Assembly (NCBI GenBank): GCA_022749755.1
Contig: CM040440.1
Span: 5,753,269-5,817,268 of the forward strand
DNA length: 64,000 nt
Source of the DNA: Azadirachta indica
Lineage: Eukaryota; Streptophyta; Magnoliopsida; Sapindales; Meliaceae
Direction of reading: 5' to 3'
This document shows positions 36,120 through 49,529 of this stretch, piece by piece. The position numbers and the translations under genes are program-made. The notes under the pieces are model-generated. The model was given only the letters and a program-made list of their open reading frames with translations, made no database searches and was not told where the DNA came from. Numbering within the stretch: position 1 is the first letter of the stretch; each line of letters opens with the position of its first letter.

Positions 36120-36848
36120 ATGGAAACCGTCTTTTTTTCTCTTTTCTTGTTAATGTTCTTCATCATTTATCTTTTCGCTTACTTTCTCGTCTTCCGTAAT
36201 TGGAGACCCGAGGTCCGACCCGAGGCCTCCAGTTGCTTTATCTCCTTCTTCCACGGCACCCCCGCCGTCGTTTTAGCCACTTACGCCTTGTTCTCCAACA
36301 AAGCTCGTGGCTTTTCTTCTCCCAACACTCCCACCGAGAATCTAGTCCTCGAATACAGTATTGCTTATTTCATAACCGATCTTCTTCACTACCTCGTCTT
36401 CTTTCCTCAAGATGTTTTGTTCATCGGCCACCACTTGGCTACTCTATTCGTCTTCGTCACCTGTCGCTACTTGGTCTCTCACGGCGCATTCGCTGTACTC
36501 TCCCTCTTGATCCTCGCTGAGGTGACCAGTGCCTGCCAGAACACGTGGACTCTTGCCAGTGCCCGGAGGGACGATGCGGAGTTCGCGGGTAAAATTTATC
36601 ATATATTGTCCCCGCCATTTTATGCCTTTTACAGTGTTGTTAGAGGAATTTTGGGGCCTTTGTTTGTGTATGAGATGTTCATTTATTATGTTACTGGGGC
36701 TGCTGATCATGTAATTCCTAAATGGGTTTGGATTTCGTGGTTGGTAGTCGTGACCTCGGCCATTTCTGTTAGTATTCTATGGATTTCCAATTTGTGGGTT
36801 CAATTATACAGAGAAAGGAGAGGTGATTTGGATAAGAAAGTTAGCTAG
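36120..36848 (+). CDS. TLC-domain membrane protein
   Basis: An intronless gene of 242 codons. The protein is strongly hydrophobic with about six or seven predicted membrane spans: an N-terminal span at residues 4-24, then FFHGTPAVVLATYALF, YSIAYFITDLLHYLVFF, LFIGHHLATLFVFV, FAVLSLLILAEVTSACQNT, the segment around FYAFYSVVRGILGPLFVYEM and a last span near VWISWLVVVTSAISVSILW. HH in FIGHHLAT and the E-S-N-like segment are typical of TLC (TRAM/LAG1/CLN8) domains. The closest match I recall is the Arabidopsis At5g14285 group. TLC proteins act in or sense membrane lipids, but this subgroup lacks the full ceramide synthase architecture, so no reaction is assigned. It has its own TATA and telo-box promoter. 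Confidence 0.9.
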   Translation: METVFFSLFLLMFFIIYLFAYFLVFRNWRPEVRPEASSCFISFFHGTPAVVLATYALFSNKARGFSSPNTPTENLVLEYSIAYFITDLLHYLVFFPQDVLFIGHHLATLFVFVTCRYLVSHGAFAVLSLLILAEVTSACQNTWTLASARRDDAEFAGKIYHILSPPFYAFYSVVRGILGPLFVYEMFIYYVTGAADHVIPKWVWISWLVVVTSAISVSILWISNLWVQLYRERRGDLDKKVS

Positions 36849-38973
36849 ATATGCAAGTTTCTATGTATTTGTGCTTTGTTTTTCCTTTTAAATATAAAGA
36901 AATGCAAGGGAAATTTATGAATTTGGAATTTGATGCTATATCATGATATATGCTGTCAATTTTGTTGTATCTTTGTCAGATGGGTTTTTGCTTTTTCTTT
37001 GGTTTTGGAAAAATTAAATTGTGTTCCTGTTTTTGTCGTTTTATGTGCTGGATTTATATAATAGTTGGTTTTTATTGATTTTGAAGCCATATGAATCCAC
37101 GGCTGTCTTTGATAAAATTTTGAAAGAAATTTGACAATTTTTTTTTTGTTTATGTGATTAGTCGACAATTGCATTATTTGAGTTAAGGTTTATTTTGGAT
37201 TCTGACCTAAAATTAAGATCATTCAGGGTTTGTTCTTTATTGTAATGTAGAATTTTGTTCGAATGTTTCTGGTTTGATATGTATTTTGCTAGTTTTCAGA
37301 TATGGCAATAGTTTTCCAAGCCAGCTGCAGTATATGTAAGTTTAATGTCCAAATCATATTAGGATTCTGAATCAAGATTTTAGTCCATGATCAAGAATAT
37401 AACTTCCAATGATTGCTTCTTAGCTCTGTATTGGAAATAATTCTATTCTTAGTTTAAGCTTCCTCAATGGACTGTCTACCGTAGGACATTTGCATCAATT
37501 TTCCTTTTTCTTTACATTTACTGGTCTGAACAGTTATGACTAATCAGGCCTTAAGTAGGATCTGCTTCTCTTTGTCTAATCAGGCCATGCTGCTTTCTGA
37601 GTTAGGTGGTCGCACTATCAATATTCCTTTACATATTCTGGCATACTAAGGGAAAACAAATGTGGACTACCTGTTAGTTAGAGGCCAACTGTATTGGTAT
37701 AATAAATTGCACAGGCAGAAGTAGAATTTCCTAATTGCACAACAAATTCAGCTTGTTCTTCTTGCTTAGCTGTTAAGTTAGTATTCAATACAAAAACCTG
37801 CCTGTGCCAGGTTGGCAGGTGATGGACTGTATAATGAGTAAAGTACTAGTTATGAAATTCTGAAGAACTATGACAAACACTTTAGTTTCATTTGCTAGGA
37901 TATTCTTAGCTTTAAAATTGTTCTTCAATTCTAGATCTACATACATGTATGTGCATTAATTATGTGATTGGAAGAACTACAAACTCTCTGCGTTCTCAAT
38001 TACATGACACATCATTATTTGTTATTTGGGGATTTACTACATGACTGGGTCTTTTCCACCTGCCATTGTAAATGTCCTATACATAAGTTTCTTCCCTCAT
38101 TGTTTTATTATGTTATTATGTTTCTGACCATTCATAGAGTTAAAAGAATAGCATTGGATTGGCTTGGCTTGGCTTGGCTGCTATTTGTACTGAGGAACCA
38201 AAGGGAGACCTAATTACATATTATGTTTAGTGTTGACCTATAATATATGAAGACACTTGAAGGATATGCAATGGAGAGGAGGATATCTCATAACCCCAGC
38301 CAAATTTTCCGCTGACTTGCATTTTTTAATATTTGGAATTTAAGAACAGGAGTAGTAAAATCTTCTAATAGTATGGGAAGGCTAATTTTTTATGATTTTA
38401 GAAGTCGGTTTGAGGTTGATTATGGTTCTGATACTGTAGTTTCCTCTCCAACTATTATGTTAGGATTGGGAATGAGAAGACGGGTGATCTTTACCAAATA
38501 TTTGCTATGGTGTCTAAAAGAGCGAGATCACATTTTTCAGAGTGCTGATTGAATCAACTGACAAAATGTAAAGGAAGAATGATACACTTGCACCCTCTCT
38601 TCTGGGATTCATAGATTTGTGGCTGAATGACTAAAAAGCACTGGAACAAGAGTAGACATTATGGCAAAAAGATTCAAATAGAGACATGCGGCTAGCACAC
38701 AGGGAAGCTGTAAAAGCCTTCAGAAGATGATACGTTCCTGCAGTCAGCTTGCCGCTTCACAGACAATGAAATGTGACGAACACTTTTAGAAACATCCTAT
38801 CGATGCAAAAGATGGTCAGGCTGTTGGGCTTTCAAACCATTGGCGCAGTGTTTATCATCTTATTTCACATATAAATAAATATGCACGTAAGATTGAGGTA
38901 TCCAATAAGCATGCTGGAAATAAGGCAGGATTTCACAGAAAATAAGCCATCTAAGAGGGAGGGGGAGGATCAA
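36849..38973. other. Intergenic between TLC gene and LHT copy A
   Basis: No gene is supported. The first few hundred bases are the 3' UTR of the TLC gene. A short GGCTT tandem (GGCTTGGCTTGGCTTGGCT) lies at 38161-38179. Sequence up to 38973 should include the 3' UTR of the converging transporter gene. Confidence 0.5.
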
Positions 38974-41272
38974 TTAATTGTAGAACTTGTAGTCCTTGGC
39001 TTGATTTATGATATTCCTTAACCCTCCAATAGGCGATAAAATCATCAACAGGAGGCCGAGTATAATGCAGATCTGAAATTAGAGCAACGAAACCGGATTA
39101 ATAGATCATCTTATTGGAAGATGAAGATGTAATGATATGGTATCGTTTCATTGATTAATATTTAATGTAAAACATACCCAGTTGGTAAACCAAGATAAAC
39201 TCAACTTCTTGGGTTTGTAGACAGCAAGCCACATGATGCAGGGTAGCTGTAAAATGTGGTAGTAGAGAAATAAGCATTGGTATGAATTATGAAATCTTAA
39301 GAAGAAAATTACTTCTATTGAGCTGGAAACTGTATTAGTTTCATGAAGTTTCATTTAGAGAGAAATTAGAACTTACGAAGTATGTTGTCGGGGCAAAAGC
39401 AAATCCTCCAAAGAACCCAAGAAGACCGCCGAAGAAAGGAAAGGTGATGCCGATAAACATTGTGAATGCTGAAATTAAAGACATTGTTTTTGAAAAACAA
39501 AACAAAAGTGCAGACGATAAATGAGATAAATAGAACTAACTAGATTATGAAGAAGAGATGGATTTACATACCAACATATAGATTACGGATAATAAAACGA
39601 AGCGGTCTACTCGGCTTGAAATGCCATTTGGTAACAAAAACAGTCTCAATCATGTCAAAAACTGGCATTGCATATAGCTGCAGAAACAAAGAAAAAATTT
39701 CACCGAACGAGTCCTGATGATCATCTCCAGCCAGCCAGACAGGCAGAAAAATTTAAGTGTGAAACAAACTTACCTGATAGCTGCCGATAACATGGACGAC
39801 AACAAACATGTTAGCAGTAACAATAAGCCATGTTGGTTTCTCTAAAGAAATGAGGATGTTGTCTTCAACACTATTGCCAAACACATAATAGCCAATAAGT
39901 GCAACTGGGAAGTAGCAGAGTCCCACAACTATGTAGGCAAAAATTACTCCTCTCCACATTGGTCCCTTTGATGGCTTCTCTGGTGTAGAAGGAATTGTTG
40001 CTTGGATCTCCAAGACAACATTGTGGCCGGCATATGCAAAAGCTACATCCCCTAATGCTGTAAAGAAGTCGAATACCGTCCCTGATGTTGTTGTGGCCTT
40101 GTAGCCATATTCAACGTTTGGCTGGAGTCCCTTGTGAACAGAAGCCGCCCATGCAATGGTAGAATAACTGCATGAAAATTAAATTGGAATATTGGAGTTT
40201 GTTCAAGCAGTTTTAAAGCTTAAGACAAACAATATCGTACTATGCCGATGGGGGACTTGCCATGTCTGGCAAGCTAAAATAACACGACAGCATACCTTAG
40301 AGACATGACTGCTGCGGCTAAAGAGACGCCGGATATGGAGTTAAAGTTAGGGAGGTGAGCGAGGACGAAATGAACAGAGGCAAAGATCATGATGAAGTAA
40401 GTTGTTTTGATCGGTTTGCTGCCTTTGCAGACTAAATCATGGACTTTTTGCAGAGATCTTCCTCCGGTAACCATATACACAATGTCCACACCAACTTCAA
40501 CAATAAGCTGTTGAGGCACCACTATATAAAGACCAAGCTTTTCACCAAAAGCATACTCACCCAGTTCATGATATCGATCAAATCGTCTTCCGGGAACCAT
40601 TTCATGCATCTCAACCATTTGCCATAGAGTGTACAGGGTGATAACCCATGATAATATCAGAATCACTACACCAGGACCCCTGGAATTAGATACAGGAAAA
40701 TTTGCGAAGAAATCAACGAAAAAAAAAGTAATATTATATGTTTTTGGCCCTGTAGAACTAACATGAAATTGTGTTCCAAGCTGTCTGCTATTTACTATGT
40801 GAATTGACTATTGATGACGGACAAATTTCTTTCTTTTGGAAAGGATGATAATGCTTTGAGTTAAGCTTGTGTCTTTTGCATTGAACATACCATCCTAGGT
40901 TTGCCATAGCATAAGGAAGACTGAGGACACCGGCTCCAACCATGGCAGTAACATTGTGGAAAGCTGCATACCACCATTTTGCATTCCTGGAAGATGTGAT
41001 TGGAAGCCAATCATCAATCTCCTTCTGCTTCTTCAGTTGTTCATCTATCTGCAATTCACAATATTACATATTTCAGTCCAATTATATATTGTTCATAATA
41101 GATATAAGCTTGAAGAAAATCACTAGCCTGTACCTTTCTCAAGTGAATTTAATGTTTTTGGCCAAAAGGGTTTACCAATTATGTGCTTCTGTGAGTCAGG
41201 AAGATAGAAAGGGAGACTTACTTTGTGGGAGACATACACTTTCTGTTCATCAGTTTGAACTTGAGTACTCAT
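38974..41272 (-). CDS. LHT1-like: Lysine/histidine-type amino-acid transporter, copy A
   Basis: Eight coding exons: 41272-41222, 41048-40891, 40679-40296, 40167-39774, 39677-39572, 39468-39377, 39246-39178 and 39072-38974, giving 450 residues. It belongs to the AAAP family of proton-coupled amino-acid importers, multi-span plasma-membrane proteins of about 446 residues in Arabidopsis LHT1. Diagnostic blocks are [106 protein letters not shown] and [20 protein letters not shown]. The start codon opens a 17-codon first exon. Every exon joint keeps frame and all introns are GT-AG. It lies in tandem with copy B, 1.4 kb away on the same strand. Confidence 0.95.
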
Positions 41273-42661
41273 GATTCTGCACTCCGTAAATGTCTAAACA
41301 CAAATGAAATGAAGCCTATAACAGAAGGGAAGGAAAAAAATATGTGTGCCGGCCATATAAACTAGTAAATATCGAGGTTTAAGACAAGGACTGTAATGAG
41401 ATCTCCGCTCTAACGCTCACAGACAAATTGAATTATAATAAGCCATATTTGTAAGCTCTTTTTGTCGGCACTATGCGAAGAGCATTTAGAGTTGCACTTG
41501 CTGCTTGAGGATGAATAGATTCTATAATTTGTAATTACCCTCAAACTCCAAATGCTAGGCCCTGAAACAACAGACGAATTTAACTCCAGACAATACAGTG
41601 ATGGAATCCTTTGGAATAACTGTCGCAGGCCTTGAAGCAGTTGAAAAGGTTTGGGCGATTTTTATAATAATTCCGGACTGCTCATCTACACTTGGCTGGT
41701 ATCAGCATGCTGAGATAGTGACATTGTGATTATATATTCCGTCAATTTTGATATTTCATATTTCCTTCGGCCTGTCACAAGCTATTGCTTTTTGTTTCTC
41801 TATGCCTTGATAGTATTCTTGCTGCTTTAGGATTAGCGATTGACAATTTTTTATTGGCACTCTGCTTTATAGACAAGTTACAGCTTGAAATAACATGTTT
41901 TTACATATTTTTATTTACATATTGGCTTGTCTTAATACTTTCTTAATCTGAAAGAATTAAGATGCAGTAAGCATGAAACGGGGACTGCTGTCCTCAACAA
42001 TTCCTAGCAGCAGATTGTAAGGTATCAAAGCTTTTCCTCATTCTTATGATAGTTGACCTTACAAATCATTTAACAGTCAACCAATTGTAAGGTTGAATTT
42101 TTTTTTTTTTTTTTTTTTGCTGCTTTTGAGAACGTCTCAAGGCGGAGGTGTTACGTTTGCACTCTTCTTCAACACCGTTTGCTTTTCGTCCTACAATCTT
42201 CTTCTATTCTTTTTAAATATCAAGGAGATAAAAGTAATGCATCTTTGAGACTACTTATGTAAGTCGATTCGGAGAAAATGAAAGAGTCACATCGAACTGA
42301 TTGAGAGATGGGCACAACATAAATTCAGAACACTACTGCTTAGCCAATAAAAACATGAAGAATACATCTTTAGTATAGGCAAACACAACCTTTATTTTTT
42401 CTTCTAAGAGGAGGAAAAAATATATATATCAAGGCCTATAGGAAATTTTCTTTCACTTGGTTCTGAAGCAACAATTCCAACTTTCATAGGCAAGCAGCAA
42501 GCCGGCACTCCAGAGACATGGAGGAGTACCAAAACTTTCCAGAAGAAACCTATTTGAACGTTAATCTTGCCCATGCCATCGTCATGTTTGTTGCTTTCTA
42601 GACTTAATCAGTTCACATCTCACAATCACCCACTTCCTCTAGGCATTGTGGGATAGATAAT
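41273..42661. other. Spacer between the tandem transporters
   Basis: It holds the promoter of copy A and the 3' flank of copy B. There is a poly-T run near 42098-42118. I see no gene or clear remnant exon. Confidence 0.5.
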
Positions 42662-45600
42662 CTAAGAGTAGAATTCATACGTCTTGGCTTGAATTATGAT
42701 TGTTCTCAGTCCTCCAATAGGTGATAAGATCATCAAACATAAACCAAGTACAATGCAGATCTGAAACCAATGAAATCACGTGAGATCAACTGAAAGTTGT
42801 AATTCAAGCAACTGAAGAAATTTTGGAGACAAATGGAAGACTATCAAGTTAACATACCCAGTTAGTCCACCAAGATAAACTGTACTTCCTTGGTTTGTAG
42901 ATAATTAGCCATATGATGCAGGGCAGCTGAAAAATAATTATAACCACAAGTGAGAGACTGAGAATTGGTGTAATATTTTACTCTATAGGGGCAGAATGTG
43001 GCTTACGTAATATGTTGTGGGGGCAAAAGCAAATCCTCCGAAAAATCCAAGTAGACCTCCAAAGAAAGGGAAGCTAATACCAATGAACATTGTGATTGCT
43101 GCAATGAAGAAATGATAATTTATAATCTTTACAGCTTTCTAGGTGACAAACTCTTGATTTAATATAAACATGACATTGTAAAGGGCCAGTTTACTTACCC
43201 ACATATAAATTGCGCTCCACAAAACGAAGCATTCTAGAGGGTTTGAAATTCAATTTCTTTACCAACACAGTTTCTATCATGTCAAACACTGGCATTGCAT
43301 ATACCTGCATTAAAGCAGATAACAGAAAACTGATAAGTACCCTGCCATAGTTGATCAATCTGAGAAAATGCTAAAAAAACAAAAACAGAAATTAGAAAAA
43401 TTTATCCGAACCTGGTAGCCTCCTATAACGTGAACAACGACAAATAAGTTAGCCGCAGCAATAAGCCACTTTGGTTTTTGTAAGGAAATGAGGATGTTAT
43501 CTTCAACAGAATTGCCGAACATCCAATATCCAATAAAAGCAACAGGGAAGTAGCATAATGCGATAATTATGTATGCAACGACAACTCCTCTCCACATAGG
43601 ACCCTTGGATGGCTTCTCAGGTGTAGATGGGATTGTTGCTTGGATCTCCAACACAACATTGTGGCCAGCATATGCAAAAGCCACGTCTCCCAAGGCACTA
43701 AAGAAGTTAAAAACTGTTCCTGAGGTTGACTTAGCTTTGTAGCCATATTGTACATCTGGCTGAACACCCTTATTGATTGAAGCTGACCAAGCAATTGTAG
43801 AGTAACTGTACGACAACACAAGAATTAAAATTTCTGTTAGTTTTCCAGGGTGCCAAACTAATGTTCTTTTTTTTGTTTTGTTCGTCTTTCTACTCTTGAT
43901 TCTTGCTTGTGTTTTTAATTTGAGGAATGTGAGTGTAAGATTCATAAGGGAGTACCTCAAGGACATGACAGCAGCTGCTAACGAGACACCAGAAATGGAG
44001 TTGAAGTTGGGGAGATGAGAGAGCACAAAGTGAACAGAGGCAAAAATCATGATGAAGTAGGTGAGTTTAATGTCTTTGCACGGGGAACTGCACAAAGTTT
44101 CATGGACCTTCTGCAGTGATTTGCCTCCAGTAACCATGTACACAATGCAAGTACCAACTTCAACAATAAGCTGTTGCGGCACCACAATATACAGACCAAG
44201 TTTTTCACCAAAGGCATACTGCCCCAGTTCATGGTATCTGTCAAATCGTTTTCCCGGAACCATCTCATGCATCTCAACCATTTGCCAAAGGGTGTATAGA
44301 GTTATGATCCAAGATAACACCAGTATAGCAACACCAGGACCCCTGAAATGAGAAAACAGAAAAGTTCGTATTGATCTGAATGTCTCCGAACATTTGCTTA
44401 AACTATGGAAAAGTAATATACACATACCATCCAAGCTCTGACATAGCATAAGGGAGACTGAGGACACCAGCTCCAACCATAGCTGTGACATTGTGAAAAG
44501 CTGAGTACCACCAGTTTGCATTCCTTGAAGAAGTAATAGGAAGCCACTCTTCAATTGCTTTCTGCTTTGCTGATTGTTCATCCATCTGTAATTTATCACA
44601 AGACATTTTTCATTAAGTTGGTCTGCTCCCATCCTTGATCAGCAATATTGCGATAAAATTTATAAAATATTCACATGCTAAAGCAAAACAGGCAACCAAT
44701 AAAGTTAAGATTTTTAATAACAACAGAGGATGCCTTTTGGTTTCACTTTATTAAAATAAAGGCCTTTGTCAGTTCAATTTGTAAATATTCCACGCACAAA
44801 GGATTCAAACAAAAAGTGAACCTGCCTACTACACTTGTTCATCCTATGCCGAGAAGACTATTCTAAATTATCTGCCACTTGCTGCTACAGAATATGGTTT
44901 ATTAAAAATTAGACAATCATATTTGACCCGACTTCCGACCTGTTGATTCTGATAAGCCACAAAAATTTTTGTAAAAAATATGTTATTATGTTTTCATAAG
45001 CAATTTCTCTTGATATAGATTGTTTTTTAAATTTCAATTTGGCCCTCAACATTTAAATAAATTATATAATAATAGTTATAAGTATAATTATAATAAAACC
45101 ACTGATTAATAAATTAATAATAATAAAAAAAAAAAATAAAACATAGATTAGAGAACTATTTTCAAAGTTTCGGGTCTAGCTGAGCAGTAAAATATAGAAA
45201 TTGGCAGACTCTATCACATGCCAGATGGAAGCAAATTGGCAACCAAATCCAGAGGGCAAAATAGTTATAATCTTCAATTTTAAAAAAATAAAACGTCAGA
45301 AAACGAACATAATAAAATTAATTGCATCGGTTTTAAATCATTTAAAAGGAGAGCAGCTGATTGGTCTGCGACTGAAGATTTAATTACAAGACAAAAACTC
45401 TTCGTCGTGAGCTGGATTACTGGCAGATTTTCTACAACTACATATTGCTAGAAGTTGAAAATTGGTGCCGTAAACATGGGGTTAACTTTTTTATATCAAC
45501 CACAGAAACCTATACAAAAAGGTGAACCGAAAAGTCAAGAAAACAATAACGGCAAATGAAAATACACAGAACATGAAAGACCAGAAAATACAGTCGTATG

Positions 45601-46171
45601 TTTGGTCGCAGTTCATGTGAAGATTAATATTACTCTTGTGAAGAAGATAATAGAAGATTATGATGTTAAGGGCATGTTTGAAATTGAAGTACTGAAATAA
45701 TCAATATGAAAGATCGTGTAAGATTTTATATGATATCTCACATTTTCACGAGGACTGGCCTTAGATATTGGCTGGTCAATATTATCAGAAGAAACTCTAA
45801 ATTTTCATTTCTTGCATCCGTTAATGTTACGATAATATATACAAGCAGAATTCCATGAACAAATTCTGACGTCAGGAGTAGGTCATGAATGGAGATAAAA
45901 AGAGAAATCAACCATAGCATATGGAAAGGCAAATTTATTTATACATAGACAGGAACCCAGTTCACAAATCATGACGAAAAAGATCAAAAGGAAAGAAAGA
46001 AAACAAATAGTTAAATGACAGAACTCCAAAAGTTATGGAAAGTTGGGGCCAATAAAAAAGTTGTGGTGCAGAATCAAACTGTGTAAAGAAAAGACCAAAA
46101 AAAAAAAAAAAGAGATAGATACTAACCCCGTTATGGTTATAATTCTGATCAGTTGGCGCTTGAGAACCCAT
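42662..46171 (-). CDS. LHT1-like: Lysine/histidine-type amino-acid transporter, copy B
   Basis: Eight coding exons: 46171-46127, 44585-44428, 44342-43956, 43805-43412, 43304-43199, 43098-43007, 42926-42858 and 42760-42662, giving 449 residues. Exons 2 and 4-8 have exactly the same lengths as in copy A, and exon 3 is one codon longer (SSPCKDIK in place of KGSKPIK). The same AAAP blocks are present ([68 protein letters not shown]). It should import neutral and basic amino acids with protons at the plasma membrane, as LHT1 does; that is family knowledge. The start is the ATG opening the 15-codon exon 1; an in-frame ATG six codons upstream (46189) is possible. Intron 1 is about 1.5 kb against 0.17 kb in copy A. 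Donors of exons 1 (GTTAGT) and 4 (GTTCGG) are weak. Confidence 0.95.
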
Positions 46172-46313
46172 GATATTCTCAGAGAGCAAGAGGAAGAATG
46201 AATGAATGTAAGATGATCTTCACCAGCTATTTGAGAAAATAAATAACGAAATGGGGTTCTGCATTTAAAGACAGAAGAGGTGACGTTTTCGTTTGACTTC
46301 AGAAAGTCTTTGT

Positions 46314-46316
<3 letters not shown>

Positions 46317-46368
<52 letters not shown>
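46317..46368. repeat. Compound (TG)11(AG)15 microsatellite
   Basis: Eleven TG units (46317-46338) pass directly into fifteen AG units (46339-46368), about 150 bases upstream of the start codon of transporter copy B, in its promoter or leader. Length variation here could affect expression and would make a marker. Confidence 0.95.
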
Positions 46369-46371
<3 letters not shown>

Positions 46372-46705
46372 ACACCATAGTAAACAGCAGAAACCATGAA
46401 TTTAACGCGAAATTAGGAGTAACAAGGCTCAGCCATTTACCAGTCCCTTTCCTTTTTCAGTGCACGTGAGCTGGAATTTTCTACCAACACTACTGTTTTA
46501 AGTCCTTCACAGCGGTGTATTTTATTTTCTCTTTTAAATATGATTTTGGAAATTTAAAAAATGTTTCCTAGTCATTATTAATTTATATAATATGAATATA
46601 CCTACTGTGATAAATAAATTTTTATTATCTTTAGCAAAGTGTGAACCAAATGGGCACTAGTATTTATTAGATTGTGACAGATTTTGCCAGCTCAAAGCAT
46701 AAATA

Positions 46706-46742
<37 letters not shown>

Positions 46743-48265
46743 TTACATAGTCTCATTGATCAAACATTACTAAGTATAATTTGGAGTCTTAATGAAATGA
46801 ACAAATTGGGGTGCTGAGCTAGCTAGCATAGCAAGTTGATGGCAACATATACTACCATTTTTGATAATCAATTCTTTATACACATACCTATTTAATACAT
46901 TTTCTATTTAATCTGATTGATATATAATATAGTTTTTATGTAATTTTACACCCTTTCAGAATGAATTCCCTTAAAACAGTCAAAATTCTATTATCTTTTT
47001 CTTTTTGTGGTATTTTTATACAAATTTATTTAATCAATATTATGACAGTATGTCAATTCATTGTAACTCTACATTATTGGACACATTTTTATGGTGTTAA
47101 TTTCGAAGTAAAAATTTAGCCATACGTTAGCTTTTTTTCAAATTAAATTCAACAAAACACACCATTTTTGTCTTTGAAAAACAATTCATCTGTTTTCATT
47201 TTCTAAGATCAAATTCAATCTAGCATTAATGCATTCATTCTTTATGAGGAAGGATCAGATTTTGCCAGCCAGACAAACAGATTCACGTACAATCCCATTA
47301 ACAGTAGTTAAAAAACGACGTCGCCTCATTTACTCCTATGTCCTAAATTCCATTGAAATCTCAACTCCTCTGCCAAAATCCTGAACAGCTAATAATCCAT
47401 GTTAATTTATTAATTAATTAATTTATAAACTAATGAGTGTGCTATAACATTCTATTACTTTCTTCTTCCTGTCATTGTTTCGATTACTTTTTCCTATTTA
47501 TTTGGAAGATACAAAAGAGAAATTAAAATCTTCTTCTCGGAATGCAATCAACAATAACAAAATGGAATAATGGTCTAAATCCAATGAATTTATTCATCAA
47601 ATTAAAAGTGGCACAAATGTTTTAGTTCTATTGGCAGAAACACTTGACGATCCAAAAACGGTGCCGAATAGTACGGTGATAGAAACCTTTCTTTATAATG
47701 GCCGGCCGATGCCAAGCCATCCCACCACCGTTGTTACAATAATTATCGTACACTATTAATAATCCAAAAAGAAAAACATTACCATTATAAATGATAGGAG
47801 ATTTTTTTATCTTAAATGCCACTCCCACTGAATATGAGATTCATAATATACTTTAAATTAAATTCATTACATTAAAATATGAATTAACTTCCCCCTTTTC
47901 TATAAAGACAAGAAGGGACATTGCTCAAATTAAATATGTTTAATTTATTTTATAATAAATACTTTTTATTTTTTATGGTATTTTAATGACAGGCATGCAT
48001 AAAAACATACACAAGTTAAAAATAAAAAATTATCCCGTATTATTTAGATATTTTCGTTTATATCAATGGATATTTACTTATAATTTTTGTTAAAAGAAAT
48101 TATTTTTATTTTGTTTGCTTGGTAAAACCGTTATCCTACGGGCAATTGACAAGTGTTATTGTTGCAATAAATTAACAGTAAAATTAGAGCTAGCTTTTTG
48201 ACAAAATCCGGATTAGCAGCAGGGCGCCCATGCGTGCTTGTTTGCTTGGAATTGAATCAAACGAT

Positions 48266-48300
<35 letters not shown>

Positions 48301-48753
48301 ATAATATTGATAAATCATGTTACTTATACATATGTTAGTCAACCAACATGTTTTCAGATATAAGGATAACATAAAATAAGATAATGTAATAACAGTTTTC
48401 GATTCACTGTATCATCATCATAAAATTTTCAAACTTTGAATAATCTTTAAACATGGTGGTTTTATATATATTTATTCTCTTTATTTAATCTCTGTTCCCA
48501 CTATCAGTCGTGATGAACACAAAGAGAATTAAAAAAAAAAAAAAAAGTAGTCAAAAAATTGGATGGAATTTGACTTCTTAAATTAATTTATATTTATTTT
48601 ATATAATGTATCCATAAAAAAGAACAACTATTGTCGGTTGATTGTCACAAGTTGCAGAAATTTAGCTGGTCGGAATCCCTAGGAATCTCATGATTTATTG
48701 CCATTACATATATATCCCTGCTGATTGCAACCCACCGAATAAATTAAAAGAGG

Positions 48754-48789
<36 letters not shown>

Positions 48790-49495
48790 GGTTTGAAAAA
48801 TAAAAATAAAGATGGTGGCAAATTATAAATTGAGCTTCCTTGATTCCTCCTTAAAATCAGATGATATACAAATATATAAAAGATAAAAGAATACATTGCG
48901 TAAAGCTTTTGGAGTGTTGCGTTGTATATATAAAAATATCAATAATTCATGACTACGGGGAGTGGTCGGTATTCGCAGCATGTGGATTGAAATTCTCAAC
49001 TCAATACATTGCACGTGCTGCCGCCTACCTTCTCTCATTCAAACTCACGTTACATTTCAATCCCAACCATATAAATTTTTTGCTTATGGTGGCAAAATTA
49101 TGTATTTAAAAACGTGGCAAAATTATGTAAGGTATGTATGTACGTATGTGTTGTTGCGTACATGAAACATCGTAGTATAATAATCAACTATTTGATTTGG
49201 TAGGCTTAGTTGCCTTGCTCCTTACTTAACTACCAAATCGTTAACTATCCCAATACCAAGAATTTTCCGTGTGCTTAGCAATTACTAGCTAACTAATTAA
49301 CATCTTCCGTAATATTGACCACCCAATTATATAATTTTACTTACATTTCTCCAATTATATATTTTATATTTTTTCAGCTTTAAGACCCATCATATATATT
49401 AATACTATTGCCTTAGCAACAATACACATTCTGTACATATAAAGTAAAAGTAAGAATTTAATTTCAAAATTAAGCAAAAACTATCAACATATATA

Positions 49496-49529
<34 letters not shown>

